This document shows, piece by piece, positions 52,498 to 62,600 of a DNA stretch of 64,000 nucleotides (its first letter is position 1; every line of letters begins with the position of its first letter). The notes beneath the pieces are model-generated. The model was given only the letters and a program-made list of their open reading frames with translations. It did not search any database and was not told the origin of the DNA. The stretch comes from Acidisarcina sp. (GTDB taxonomy: Bacteria; Acidobacteriota; Terriglobia; Terriglobales; Acidobacteriaceae): contig DATLIY010000009.1 in assembly GCA_035539175.1 (NCBI GenBank), positions 124,001 through 188,000 on the forward strand. The letters run 5' to 3'. The position numbers were made by a program, and so were the translations under genes.

Positions 52498-54300
52498 TTA
52501 CTTCGTAGCCGATGCAATTGCTGCCTCGGATGGCGTGCGATGCAGCAGTTCGATGATCGCCTGATACAACCGGTTGCGCATCTCAAAGCGAGCACTGGCC
52601 CTCGTGACATACCGCACGATGACATCGGTGCCGGAAGCAGCGGGACGAAGATCTACTGCTGGGCTGGCAGTGAACTGTCGCAGGAAATTCTGCTTGGCGA
52701 CTCGCTGCCACTCTGCTTCTGCAAGCTTGGCGTCCTGCTCCGTCTCCCGGTTCACAGCCTCGTGGATGAGGTCGATCAGCTCGCGAGTATCGGGGGCCGG
52801 TGGAATGTTAACCGTGATCTCGTCCCACATCCACTGGCCAGTTGTAGAGAAATTGAAATATTGGCCTGCGATGGCGAACTTGTTGAGAAAGGTGACTCGC
52901 CTTCCAGTGGGATGGCCCCTGTCGGTCCAGTTGCCGGTCTCCAACATCGATGTGCGAAAGAGTCCAATTTCAACGACCTCTCCACCAACGCCATTGATTT
53001 CAACCCAATCGCCAACGCGGATTCCATGCTTGCCCATCAGGACAAACCAGCCAAGGAACGCAATGATGAAATCCTGAAATGCCACTGTTAACCCGGCGGT
53101 AGCCAGCCCGACGATGGTAGGCACTTGCTTCGGCGAGCCGAAGATAACGAGAAGCACGCAGAAGAGCGTAAGAACTTGCGTCGCCATCAGAAAAATCGTC
53201 TGTAGAGTGTGCTTGCGCCGGAGATCCATCTTCGGTCGATCCAACACAACCTGCACCAGCGAGGTGACGATTCCGCCTAATAAGACGATGAATGCGATCC
53301 ATGCGAACGACTTGAGCATCAGGTGCCAGACAATTCGGTGCTGCAGCATGACCTGCGCGGCCCACTTGTCGTAAACCCCGCAAAGTTGCTGTTCGGCCTG
53401 AAGGCGATCTCCCAGCAGCCCTAAAATACTGCTCTGTTCCGACAGCCGCTTGAGCGACTGCAGTCGAGTCAACTTAGCCTGGGTGGGCGGCGGCGTTGTC
53501 GCCGATGCACCCGCCGAACCGGCTCGCCCCTGCGTCCCGGAATTAACCGCGACCTCCAGTTGTGCGTACTGTGCTTTGAGCGAGAGAACATCTCTATCGG
53601 TCTGCTGTTTGGCCTGCACGATCGAGGTATAGCGGTCGCGCTGGTTGAGCCACGCAGTCAAACGGCGATAGAGTGTCTGGTCCCGCTTCGCCGAGAGGAC
53701 GGCTACTTGTCCGCCAGTCGCTGCCTGCTCGTCATACGAGTGCATCGATGCCTCGTGCGCCGCGAGTTCCTGCTGGATCAAGCTGCGTTTGTCTCCACTC
53801 TGACGAGCAAGATCTGCCACCGCATCATTGAGTACATCGTTGTCCAGAGCAAGCTGTGCCTTTGCGACCTCCAGGTCATCGCTCGCTGTGGCAGGGTTCG
53901 GCGCCTTCGCCTGCTGAGTCAGACTATCGATATGCGCCTGATCCTCTTTGATGGTCTTCTGTAGATCCTCGACCTTCTTCGAAAGAGTCAGCGCCTCGCC
54001 GGTCAGCACGCGTGTCTCAGCATCAATATTGGCCTGGCGAAGAGCCATGGCAAATGCCTGGTCCACTTCATGGTCCGCAAGTTGCTGGGCCTGCCGGGCA
54101 TAGCGTTGTTCCTCTGCCGACACAGCCAGGGGAGCCAGCGATTCCGCGGTTTTCCAAGGGGATTGATCGACAAGGCCCTGGGACGCACTGAGCCGCGGCA
54201 AGTTGGCCATCGAGTCACGCGTCCAGTAGATGCCAATCAGACACAAGGCCAGCACGACTGCCGGGATAGAGATCACCAGCGCGCGTCCATCCGTGAACAT
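52498..54300 (-). CDS. MscS family mechanosensitive channel with long periplasmic coiled coil
   Basis: About 600 residues. An N-terminal span (VISIPAVVLALCLIGIYW) precedes a coiled-coil region (about residues 90-280, with EDLQKTIKEDQAHIDSLTQQ). Membrane helices near 315-410 follow, then the MscS pore helix and beta domain: GLATAGLTVAFQDFIIAFLGWFVL, GIRVGDWVEINGVGGEVVEIGLFRTSMLE and KFAIAGQYFNFS. It protects against osmotic downshock. The ATG at 54300 begins the first span; no clear ribosome site is seen, and in-frame codons upstream (to 54525) lack a signal. Larger than E. coli MscS, closer in plan to MscK-type proteins. Confidence 0.9.
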   Translation of the reverse strand: MFTDGRALVISIPAVVLALCLIGIYWTRDSMANLPRLSASQGLVDQSPWKTAESLAPLAVSAEEQRYARQAQQLADHEVDQAFAMALRQANIDAETRVLTGEALTLSKKVEDLQKTIKEDQAHIDSLTQQAKAPNPATASDDLEVAKAQLALDNDVLNDAVADLARQSGDKRSLIQQELAAHEASMHSYDEQAATGGQVAVLSAKRDQTLYRRLTAWLNQRDRYTSIVQAKQQTDRDVLSLKAQYAQLEVAVNSGTQGRAGSAGASATTPPPTQAKLTRLQSLKRLSEQSSILGLLGDRLQAEQQLCGVYDKWAAQVMLQHRIVWHLMLKSFAWIAFIVLLGGIVTSLVQVVLDRPKMDLRRKHTLQTIFLMATQVLTLFCVLLVIFGSPKQVPTIVGLATAGLTVAFQDFIIAFLGWFVLMGKHGIRVGDWVEINGVGGEVVEIGLFRTSMLETGNWTDRGHPTGRRVTFLNKFAIAGQYFNFSTTGQWMWDEITVNIPPAPDTRELIDLIHEAVNRETEQDAKLAEAEWQRVAKQNFLRQFTASPAVDLRPAASGTDVIVRYVTRASARFEMRNRLYQAIIELLHRTPSEAAIASATK

Positions 54301-54655
54301 GCGAGTAAGAAACCTACGATCGTTGATAGAAATTTCCCCTGATAAAAAAAAGATGCGTTGTCTGCTAATGGTTTGTACCGCACAGCAGCTGCTGCAACCG
54401 CTTCGATATACGCAGTTCTGCCAAACTGCTGTGGACCTATGACTCCATAGTATGACGGGCCAGGAATGGAACCAAGCTCTGCGCGGGTTGAAGCTGTACC
54501 ACTTCCGATGCAGCATGAGCCGCATGAAATTTTCACACGCAGAGGATGCATTATCTACACACGTCCAGGGAGTGCGGCATGCTCAACAAGCCGCTCGGGA
54601 TCGTGGGCAGAGCTGCTATCACAATGAATCTGCGTTACAGCAAATGGAGCACAGA
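54301..54655. other. Intergenic stretch between mscS and the cytochrome c gene
   Basis: About 355 bp that should hold the mscS promoter. Open frames here lack any family feature. A GC palindrome CAGCAGCTGCTG lies at 54383-54394. No RNA gene is recognised. Confidence 0.4.
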
Positions 54656-54943
54656 TTATTTCAATGTCTTCACAAAGTCTGCGACAGCCTTCGCCTGCTC
54701 CGCAGTCAAGCTCATAGATTTAAGATGTGGTGCTTTTGCCCCGCCGCCCTTTGTGAGAAGAGCTACGATGTCCGCTTCGCTTTTGGACGTAGCCGCCAAC
54801 TTCGGAGCGACCTGCGGCTTCCCCTGTCCTTGCGCGCCGTGACAGGTAGCACACTTGGTTTTATACAAGGCGCCTGCATCCTGCGCCAGTGCGGTCGTGC
54901 ACATTGCAGACAACAAAATGATGGATGCTGAACGAAATCTCAT
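54656..54943 (-). CDS. Small class I c-type cytochrome
   Basis: 95 residues with a signal peptide (SASIILLSAMCTTALAQ), one haem motif CATCH in LYKTKCATCHGAQGQGKP, and the Met axial ligand in HLKSMSLTAEQAKAVADFVKTL. A single-haem periplasmic electron carrier, last gene of the three-gene module after cytochrome b, 46 bp downstream. AGAGGAT ribosome site. It may shuttle electrons between the multihaem protein and an oxidase. Confidence 0.92.
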   Translation of the reverse strand: MRFRSASIILLSAMCTTALAQDAGALYKTKCATCHGAQGQGKPQVAPKLAATSKSEADIVALLTKGGGAKAPHLKSMSLTAEQAKAVADFVKTLK

Positions 54944-54989
54944 GAATTTATCCTCTTTTCTGTCTTCTGAATATTCCTCTTATCTCAAA

Positions 54990-55838
54990 TCATTCCTGAG
55001 GCGGCACCTCAGGCTTCGTAGGTGTATCCGTATCGAATCCTTCTGCTGTAGTGGTTGCCGCTTGTGCTCCCGCCTCTGCCAATGTCTCTGTGTCCAATCC
55101 ATGCTCTTCGCGATAGCGCTCGACCGGCATGCTGCCGTCCTTCCACGCCCAGTTCATCGGGTATACATCGGGATCGAAAAATACCTGGTAGAAATGCCAG
55201 ACGAGAATCGCCAGCGTCGCCAGCACTGCTTCATAAAAGTGCACTGCAGTGGCAACATCCAGCCACCATCGCGCCAGCAGGTTTCCAACAAAGACCTTGG
55301 CCCAAAGCATGATGCCCGTGGCTGCCATTAACGCTGTGCCCCATACCAGCGCCCAGTACTCTGCCTTCTCCGCATAATTGAAGCGACCGAATTTTGGCTT
55401 TGTGCGATTCAGTCCCAGGTAATATCGCATGGTCCCCCAGGCATCGAACGCATCCTTAGGCTTAGGCGCAAAATCACGAATCAATCTTCGCCCATCTCTT
55501 GTCATCGCGATGTAGATAAGGTGGTAGGCGCCGGCACCAATCAGAATCGCTCCTGCGATGCGATGCGTGATGCTGCGCAACCTCTCTCCCATTCCAAGCA
55601 CCTCTGCAAACCAGGAGTTGGGATACTTAAGGGCAAATCCCGTCAGCACAAGGACGATAAAGCTGACGAACAAAAGAGCGTGTTGCCAGCGCTGGCTGCT
55701 GGTCATGCGAGGCACTGTCTGACCTTGCGCCTTGTGCCGTGCAATCGCTTTGCTGCGCCAGACGATGAGGTTATGAAGAAACATCGCTCCGATCACCACG
55801 AAGATCAATGCGAGATAGACTCGCCTGACCCATCGCAC
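54990..55838 (-). CDS. Membrane di-haem cytochrome b (FdnI/HydC-like)
   Basis: 282 residues with about five spans and paired His ligands: GAMFLHNLIVW, RWQHALLFVSFIVLVLTG, ITHRIAGAILIGAGAYHLIYI and AVHFYEAVLATLAILVWHFYQ. This is the quinone-side b subunit type of formate dehydrogenases and multihaem quinol oxidoreductases. The formal start is GTG at 55838, without a convincing ribosome site, inside the multihaem gene in the -1 frame. In that frame the sequence stays open upstream (SDIGTVAVRWVRRVY), so it may be translated as a fusion. See the heptamer at 55883. Confidence 0.88.
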   Translation of the reverse strand: MRWVRRVYLALIFVVIGAMFLHNLIVWRSKAIARHKAQGQTVPRMTSSQRWQHALLFVSFIVLVLTGFALKYPNSWFAEVLGMGERLRSITHRIAGAILIGAGAYHLIYIAMTRDGRRLIRDFAPKPKDAFDAWGTMRYYLGLNRTKPKFGRFNYAEKAEYWALVWGTALMAATGIMLWAKVFVGNLLARWWLDVATAVHFYEAVLATLAILVWHFYQVFFDPDVYPMNWAWKDGSMPVERYREEHGLDTETLAEAGAQAATTTAEGFDTDTPTKPEVPPQE

Positions 55839-56977
55839 CGCAACCGTGCCGATATCGCTGTGTTGCCATCCAGATGTACCTTGTTTAAAGTGAACCGCTG
55901 CGTTACTCCTTTATGGCACTGCCCACAGGTTGCATTGAGATTCGCGCGGTTGATGGTGGAGTTGGGATCGCTTGACGGCAATATGTTGTGCACGCCGTGG
56001 CAACTCGCGCAGTTGGCCACGACTACCGAGCCTCCCTTGGAAGCAAGCCCGTGGTAGCTGTCCAGGTAGGTGGAGACTCGACTGCCAGCCACTCCAAATT
56101 CCTGCGAAAGCCGAACGCCCTCGTGGCAGCGTGCACACGTGGCACCTGCCAGGTTTTGCTCGGAGACAGGCGAATCCGGGTCCAGATGAGCTTTGATGGA
56201 GTGGATTCCGTGACAGTCAGTGCAGACAGGAGCGAGTCCATTGCCTCGCGTTATCGCCTGCCCGTGAATGCTCTGCCGAAAAACCTGTTCCACCGCACCA
56301 TGGCATTTGCCACAGGTGCCGGGGACATTGAATTTATAGATCGGCGATCTGGCATCGTTCGCTGGAAGGATCTCATGCCAACCGTGACAATCCGTGCAGA
56401 CTGCCGCACCATCGGCACCACGCTCGATCGCGCGCCCATGAACGCTCGCCTGATAGGAGACAAAAGGTTGAACGCTTTCTCCGCTGGCCTTCATCAGAAA
56501 CTTCTGTCCGTGGCATCGGCCGCATGTCGCGGGAATGTTGGCGTGATTCACCGGCGACGCAGCAACGCTGGCGGGAAGAATTTCATGAACGGGTCCATGG
56601 CAATCCACGCAGGTTGCAGCACTTGTTCCACCAGGCTTATTCGCGCGGGCATGATAGCTTTGCCGATAGGCTTGTTCCGCCTCCGCATGGCATTGGCCGC
56701 AGGAGATCTTTGCAGGAGGCGTCTCATGCAACGAGGCCTCCACGTCTTTATGACAATCTACGCAGGTGAACATGCCGCCGTGGATCGACTTTTTTAATTT
56801 CGCCTCGTTGATATAGAGACTGACGCTCTTACCATCAGCTTCTTTCGTCAAGCTGGAATCGGAGTGGCACGCAAGACAATCTTCGTCCTTGGGCTTGCGC
56901 GCGGCATGAGCTGCGCAGGCCAACGAAAACAGGGTGAGCACCAAAACTTGAGCGCACAACTTCCCTGCTATTTTCAT
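55805..56977 (-). CDS. Periplasmic 11-haem cytochrome c (cytochrome c3/NapC-NrfH-like multihaem family)
   Basis: 390 residues with a signal peptide (LVLTLFSLACAAHA) and eleven CxxCH motifs: CLACH, CVDCH, CGQCH, CVDCH, CGRCH, CTDCH, CGKCH, CTDCH, CARCH, CASCH and CGQCH. Many extra His (HGRAIERG, SYHGLASKG) offer distal ligands. No active-site motif of nitrite or tetrathionate reductases is evident, so it most likely conducts electrons between the inner-membrane b subunit and a periplasmic or outer acceptor. The last 15 residues, after KVHLDGNTA, overlap the cytochrome b gene and look non-conserved. No obvious ribosome site precedes the ATG. Confidence 0.9.
   Translation of the reverse strand: MKIAGKLCAQVLVLTLFSLACAAHAARKPKDEDCLACHSDSSLTKEADGKSVSLYINEAKLKKSIHGGMFTCVDCHKDVEASLHETPPAKISCGQCHAEAEQAYRQSYHARANKPGGTSAATCVDCHGPVHEILPASVAASPVNHANIPATCGRCHGQKFLMKASGESVQPFVSYQASVHGRAIERGADGAAVCTDCHGWHEILPANDARSPIYKFNVPGTCGKCHGAVEQVFRQSIHGQAITRGNGLAPVCTDCHGIHSIKAHLDPDSPVSEQNLAGATCARCHEGVRLSQEFGVAGSRVSTYLDSYHGLASKGGSVVVANCASCHGVHNILPSSDPNSTINRANLNATCGQCHKGVTQRFTLNKVHLDGNTAISARLRCDGSGESISH
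55883..55889 (-). promoter_or_regulatory. Candidate -1 frameshift heptamer T-TTA-AAC
   Basis: The multihaem frame reads ACT TTA AAC AAG, so TTTAAAC has the exact X-XXY-YYZ phase of a canonical -1 slippery site. Slippage would continue CAA GGT ACA TCT in the cytochrome b frame, which is open without a stop to and through the GTG at 55838. It lies 45 nt upstream of that GTG. The site is seen; its use is inference. Confidence 0.4.
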
Positions 56978-57024
56978 ACGGGGGAGGAGTACGCTCGTTC
57001 ACGGAATGATGGCTGTGACAGTGG

Positions 57025-59619
57025 TCACAAGGTCGTGTTAATCCGCGATCCCAAGCGACTCACAACATCTTCCAACGCGTGCGTGAGCGAAACTGGATCC
57101 GCCGCTTCCGCGAAAGGCAATACGGTTCCCACGTGGATGACCAATCTTCCAGAGCGAAACCATGAGACGGTGCCCACCTTCAACTCTGCCAATCCCTTCA
57201 GCGCAACGGGAAGAATAGGCACTCGCGATTCCTGTGCGAGCAGGCCGATGCCCGCACGAAACGCCTGCAGTCTTCCGTCAGGCGACCGTTGCCCTTCCGG
57301 AAAGATGAGGACCGAGTAACCACGATCCAGCGCCTCGCCTGCGTGGGCAAAGCTGCGACGCACGCTGAGCCGTGGCAATGGAAACACATTGAACAGCGCA
57401 GTGAGGAGCCAATACTCCACCGGCCCAAGGAGATTCAGAATCCAGTTCCCCTGATTGCGCGCCTTGCGAAGATCGAGCAGCATTTCTCCCGACATGGCAA
57501 TTGCCACGCGCCGTCGCAGCTTCGCAGGCAAAGCATACAGGACCAGTGCGCCATCGAGCGCGGTAACGTGATTCGCTATCACCAACAATGGCTGGTCCGG
57601 GATGCTGCTTGTGTCACGAACCACGCGCGGCGCAGCCAGCAGCCATACCAGGGGGCGCATCACAGCCTCAAGAAACAGAGTGCGCAGGATTCGCACCGGC
57701 AGCGACCACGGCCAATGGGGATACGTATATTCCTCGCGGATGACGGATGACGCGGGCACAGCCTGCGATGATCCTGCTGCCGAGGCAACGGGAGGAACAA
57801 CAGAGCTGGTCACGCCAAGCAGACTCCGCAACTCACCTACGGTTTGCAGATTTTCGATGGCGTTGTCCCGAAGCTCGATGCCAAGCTTCTCTTCCAGCGC
57901 GGACTGCAACTGCATTCGTCCCAGACTATCCAGATGCAGATCTTCTGAGAGCAACGACGCATCTGTAGTGCCCGCGATGCTCTCTCCGGTGAGGCGGAAG
58001 ATCAACTGCAGAAGAGGATCCTCTGTCGGCGCGACGTCCTTGTTGCTCGGGTGGCTGCGTTCGCTTAGGGCCGCGCACGCCCACTCCGCGATGGTGCGGC
58101 GAAGCAGTTTGCCGGTTGAAGTTCGCGGTAGATCGAGTTGCGGCCACCGCAGCCAGCGACGAATCTGCTGGTGACTCGCTAAGTGGCTATTTGCATTGCG
58201 AACGGCGGCGAGTAGTTGGTCGTCGTCACCGGAGAAGAGCACCACCGCTACGGGCTCCATGCCGCCCGGCACGGGACACGCCACAACAGCACAGCCGCGC
58301 ATGCCGGGCTCTCCCGCCAAAGCTGCTTCCAGATCCGCGGGATGAATGTTCATGCCTGAGGGAGAGACGATCACGTCGCCTTTTCTCCCCTTGAAGCGAA
58401 GCTGGCCGGATGCATCCTGCTCCGCCAGATCGCCGGTCGCGAACCATTCCTCATGGCGCGGTTGAAGCTTCCCTCCCTGCCACGTCGCGGAAGACAGCAT
58501 CTCTCCGCGCACCAGTATCTCTCCATCTTCACGAATACGGACTTCGCGCCCGGGCAAAGGTTTGCCAATCGTGCCGCGCCCGATGTGAAAGGGATGATTG
58601 AGAGTAATCAGAGCGGCTGTCTCTGTAAGGCCATAGCCCTGGATAAGCGCAAAGCCAAGCGCGCTCCAGAAGTGCTCAAGATCCGCCGGAAGCGAAGCAC
58701 CGCCGCATACGAGTGCCCAGAATTTAAGTCCGAAGGCGCGATGGACTTTACGAAATCGCCACCAGCGCTGTCCGATCGAATCTGCTTGAGCGGCAGCGAT
58801 CTGTCTTTCGAGGGAGGGATCGTCGTTCAGCAGATGTGTGCGTAAGATCTCCAGCACACGCGGCACGGCCGCAAGCAGGGAGATGCGTTCGCGACGGATT
58901 GTTTCCACCAGGCGCGCAGGCTCCAGTTGCGAATCGAAGTGAACCTCCGCGGCAAGCAGAGCGGGAATCCAGAGCCCCATGAACTGGCCAAAAACGTGGC
59001 TGAGAGGGAGGCTGTGGAGAAAGCGCAGTGGATGGACAAAACGCTCATACTTCCTGTACTTCTCTATCTCCCGCTCAATGGGCTCCAGGCTTGCCAGTAC
59101 GTTGCGATGAGTATGGACAATGCCTTTCGGCTCAGCAGTGGTCCCGGAGGTGAAGATGATCTGTAGCGGAGTTTGCGCGGAGACCGACGTGTCGACGAGG
59201 AAGAGCGGCGATGCGGGGAGAGATGCGGCGAGATCCGCGAAGCGCAATTGTGGCGCCTTCGCTGGCAACGCGTTGAACAATTCCCTATCGCCAACGATCA
59301 GTTGCGGCCGAACATCCGCGATTACGCGGCTGGCGAATTCACTGGAGCCTGCGGCATCCAAGGGAACCGCGATTACACCTCGCAACAGGCAGCCGAAGAA
59401 CGCTGCAATCCACTCAGCGGAATTCGCGCCCCACAGTACAACACGCTCTCCGGGATGAACTCCGCGGCGCGCAAGCTCCGCCGAGAAGCGCCCAGCGAGC
59501 GACGCCAACTCGGTATAGGTAGTTGCATAACGCCGGTTGCCACGATAGACGACAACCGCGATCTGTGAACCGTGGCGGCGAAAATCCTCGACGAGACTTG
59601 CCAAATGGAAGCGCTGCAT
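57025..59619 (-). CDS. Tri-domain AMP-ligase / acyl carrier / PlsC acyltransferase fusion
   Basis: 864 residues. An acyl-adenylating domain (about 1-520) has IIFTSGTTAEPKGIVHTHRN near 156, GYGLTETAALITLNHP, WFATGDLAEQD and the C-terminal Lys in RTSTGKLLRR. A phosphopantetheine carrier domain (about 530-600) has LHLDSLGRMQLQSALE with Ser near 563. A PlsC acyltransferase (about 650-864) has the HX4D box in NHVTALDGAL near 683 and FPEGQRSPDG near 772. It probably activates a fatty acid, holds it on its own carrier and transfers it to a lysophospholipid or other acceptor, a variant of the Aas plan with ACP built in. Downstream of the GH13 gene by 60 bp. Confidence 0.9.
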   Translation of the reverse strand: MQRFHLASLVEDFRRHGSQIAVVVYRGNRRYATTYTELASLAGRFSAELARRGVHPGERVVLWGANSAEWIAAFFGCLLRGVIAVPLDAAGSSEFASRVIADVRPQLIVGDRELFNALPAKAPQLRFADLAASLPASPLFLVDTSVSAQTPLQIIFTSGTTAEPKGIVHTHRNVLASLEPIEREIEKYRKYERFVHPLRFLHSLPLSHVFGQFMGLWIPALLAAEVHFDSQLEPARLVETIRRERISLLAAVPRVLEILRTHLLNDDPSLERQIAAAQADSIGQRWWRFRKVHRAFGLKFWALVCGGASLPADLEHFWSALGFALIQGYGLTETAALITLNHPFHIGRGTIGKPLPGREVRIREDGEILVRGEMLSSATWQGGKLQPRHEEWFATGDLAEQDASGQLRFKGRKGDVIVSPSGMNIHPADLEAALAGEPGMRGCAVVACPVPGGMEPVAVVLFSGDDDQLLAAVRNANSHLASHQQIRRWLRWPQLDLPRTSTGKLLRRTIAEWACAALSERSHPSNKDVAPTEDPLLQLIFRLTGESIAGTTDASLLSEDLHLDSLGRMQLQSALEEKLGIELRDNAIENLQTVGELRSLLGVTSSVVPPVASAAGSSQAVPASSVIREEYTYPHWPWSLPVRILRTLFLEAVMRPLVWLLAAPRVVRDTSSIPDQPLLVIANHVTALDGALVLYALPAKLRRRVAIAMSGEMLLDLRKARNQGNWILNLLGPVEYWLLTALFNVFPLPRLSVRRSFAHAGEALDRGYSVLIFPEGQRSPDGRLQAFRAGIGLLAQESRVPILPVALKGLAELKVGTVSWFRSGRLVIHVGTVLPFAEAADPVSLTHALEDVVSRLGSRINTTL

Positions 59620-59679
59620 GACCGGGGCCTAGCCTATCCAACGCATGGCGGATGGGAGCGGCCTGCAATCGCAGCAGGA

Positions 59680-62600
59680 TTATGGCAGCTCCTCAATGTT
59701 CTCCGTCCTCCGCTGCGACACAATGGTAGTCTCCTCTTCCAGCGCCTGATCCTTCGCACCCTTGGCTACCCTCTCGCTATCGGTTTGCTGAGCGGCTTGC
59801 TTCTCTTCGGCCAACTCTGCTCCTGCCTCTTCAGACGAAACCTCCTCCTCTTTCAACAGCACATCCAGGCGATAGCCCGCAGCGGCAGCGGCCTGCAGTG
59901 AGTCGCTGATGGCCTTGCTTATCTCGGCGATGGTTGCGCGATCGGGCGCGGGCTGGGCCGCCAACTTGCACAATGCCGGCAACTGCAGCCACCACAGCAG
60001 ATCCTCATACTGCTCCTGCACAAAATAGGAGTGGCCCGATGCTTCATGCATGCCGGTGAGCCAGCCTACATCCGGGTCCTGCCACAGCACCGGGGGAAGA
60101 ACCGGCTCCATAGCTTCCTTCGCGGTGCTTGCAGGCGGGTTTCGATCTGGAACTGCCGCGGCAAGAGCCTTCTCCGCACCCTCGGCCTGAGGCGAATGTT
60201 CTTCATCCGATCCGGCTGGGGTCTGCTTGCTTGCGCCAACCAACAGGAGGACCTTGATGCGAGCCGCTGCACGCCAGCCATCCTCCCCCTCGAAACCTAG
60301 AGCTGTGAAGGCCTGGCCCAACGGCTGCCGCAGGCGCAAGCGGTCAAACAGATCGACTGCGGTGTGCTCGGGATCTTCGGAGTTCAGCGACACTGCCAGC
60401 AATTCAAGGACGCTCCAGCTGAATACCGGTCCCCAGACCGCAGCGGCCGTCAACTGTGGACTGTGGCTCGGCAAAACGCGCCGGGCTCCGGCTGTCCATG
60501 AACTGGGGAAGCAGCTCTCCAACTCGGGAAGGCGCAACGCAGCGCGCAAACCTTCACGGAACTTCTCTGCCAGTGAAGCAGGATACGGCAGCTTGTCCCG
60601 CAAGAGGCGGCCGGAATGCGCGCGATAGGCAATCTGCGCCTCTCGCAGGAAGGTCTGCGTATGCTCCCACGCCTCCTCAATAAGGGCGTTTCGCTGGGGT
60701 TCGTGATTCTGATACTTCTCCGCTCCCTGGGTAGCCCGGGGATGCTCGGCAAGATGCGCCAGGGATCGTACCAATACCGGATCCAGCAGAGCGCGTAACG
60801 CATCATGCACAGGGCGCAGTTCCAGGTTGATGAGCGCATCGTCAAGATTGGGAACCCCGGTGCCATGCAACTGGTCGCACAAACGGTCCCATGGCTTCTC
60901 GGCGGATGCGCGCAACTCGTGCCAGTCCATAAAAATGTGGCACTGGTACGCATGCAGCTCAAGGCTCAGTCCCTGCTCGGCGATCTGCGAAGCACGGCGG
61001 AGGTAATGCAACCCGGTGAGGGAGTCGCGGTATGCGAGGATGATCGACGAGTCGGCTGTCAGCTCCAGCCCTTCGCGCAATTGTTGCTGGCGAAGCTGCC
61101 CGGATCCCTTATCGGCATAGGCCGCTGAGTTGTGAATGGTTCCCCGCGTCGTGGAGTAGCGGTTGTTATAGATCACCAGCCCTCGCTGGCCTCCTCGCCG
61201 GTTCGAGTAGGCGAAGACGTTCTCATCCACCGTTCCATCGTCCTGGAAAAAATCGTACAGCAGGAAGTTGCTGCTCTCCGCAAAGAGCGCGCGATTGTGC
61301 AGCAGCGGAGCGATCTCGCGCTGGTGGCGCTCTACCAGCCATGGATCCGGATTCTCGTCATAGCGAGGCCGGCGGTACTCCATCCCGTACTTCTCGGTAT
61401 AGCCTTCGACCTGGCCATGGCCGAACATCGGCAGACCCGGTAGAGTCGCCATCATCGCCGTAACTCCGAAGCACTTGTCGCCTGTGCCGAACTGGTCGAT
61501 TGCGGTACGTTCGTCGGGATTGCTCATGAAGTTTACATAGCGCTTCATGATGTCGGGATCGAATTCCAAAGTGTTCTTGATGACCGAGCGATACTTCGCG
61601 TTCTGCTCATCGCGCATCATGTTCATGAATGCGCTGTTGTACACCCGGTGCATGCCGAGAGTACGGACAAAGTAACCCTCCATCAGCCAGAAGGCCTCCG
61701 CCAGCAGCAGCGTGCCAGGGACTTCGGCGGCGACGCGGTCCACAACCTCGCGCCAGAATTCATGCGGCATCAGCCGGTTAAACTCGGCGTCACTCATTCC
61801 GTACTCGGCACGGGATGGAATCGCTCCGCTGCTCCCCGGGCCGGGAAACCACAAGCGATGAAAGTGGCGTTTGGCCAGCGTCATCGCTGCGTCAAAGCGG
61901 ATCAGCGGAAAGAGCCGCGCCACATGCAGAATCGTCTGGATGACCTGCTCCCGCACCGCTGGATTCAGATAATCAAGCTGTGCCGTGTCGTTCCACGGAA
62001 AACTGGTGCCGTCATTGCCGTGGTAGATGTAGCGCGTCTCTCCCGTGGCGCGGTCGCGCCGTTGAAAGACAACCGCAGCATCGGTCTGGTCGAAGTAGTG
62101 GTTCTCGATCTTGATCTCGACACGCGGATCATGCGCAAGATCCGGACCGTCGAAGTTGTACGAGGGATAGGGTGGATCCGGGCGTGAGATAAACCATTCG
62201 GGATGCTCGATGACCCACGGCGAATCAATGCCCATGTGGTTGGGCACCATGTCGCTGGCAAGTCGAATGCCGCGTGCGTAGGCGCGATCCCGCAGATTGA
62301 TGTAGGCCGGTTCCCCGCCCAGATCATCGGCAATGCGGTAGTCAAAGAGTGAGTAGGCGGACGCTACGGCATCGGCGTTTCCGCAGAGTTGCTTGATGGT
62401 CTTCGATGCACGGCTGCGTTCCCAGACTCCGATCAGCCAGAGAGAATTCATCCCCCGGCGCGCAAGCGTGTCCAGCTCTTCGTCAGGAATCTGGTCCAGC
62501 CGTTCGATGGCTCTTCCATACTGCCTGGAGAGCTGCGCCAGCCATACATACGTGCTCTTGGCAATCAGTACCGCAGTCGGCATCCAGTCGCGATCGGGGC

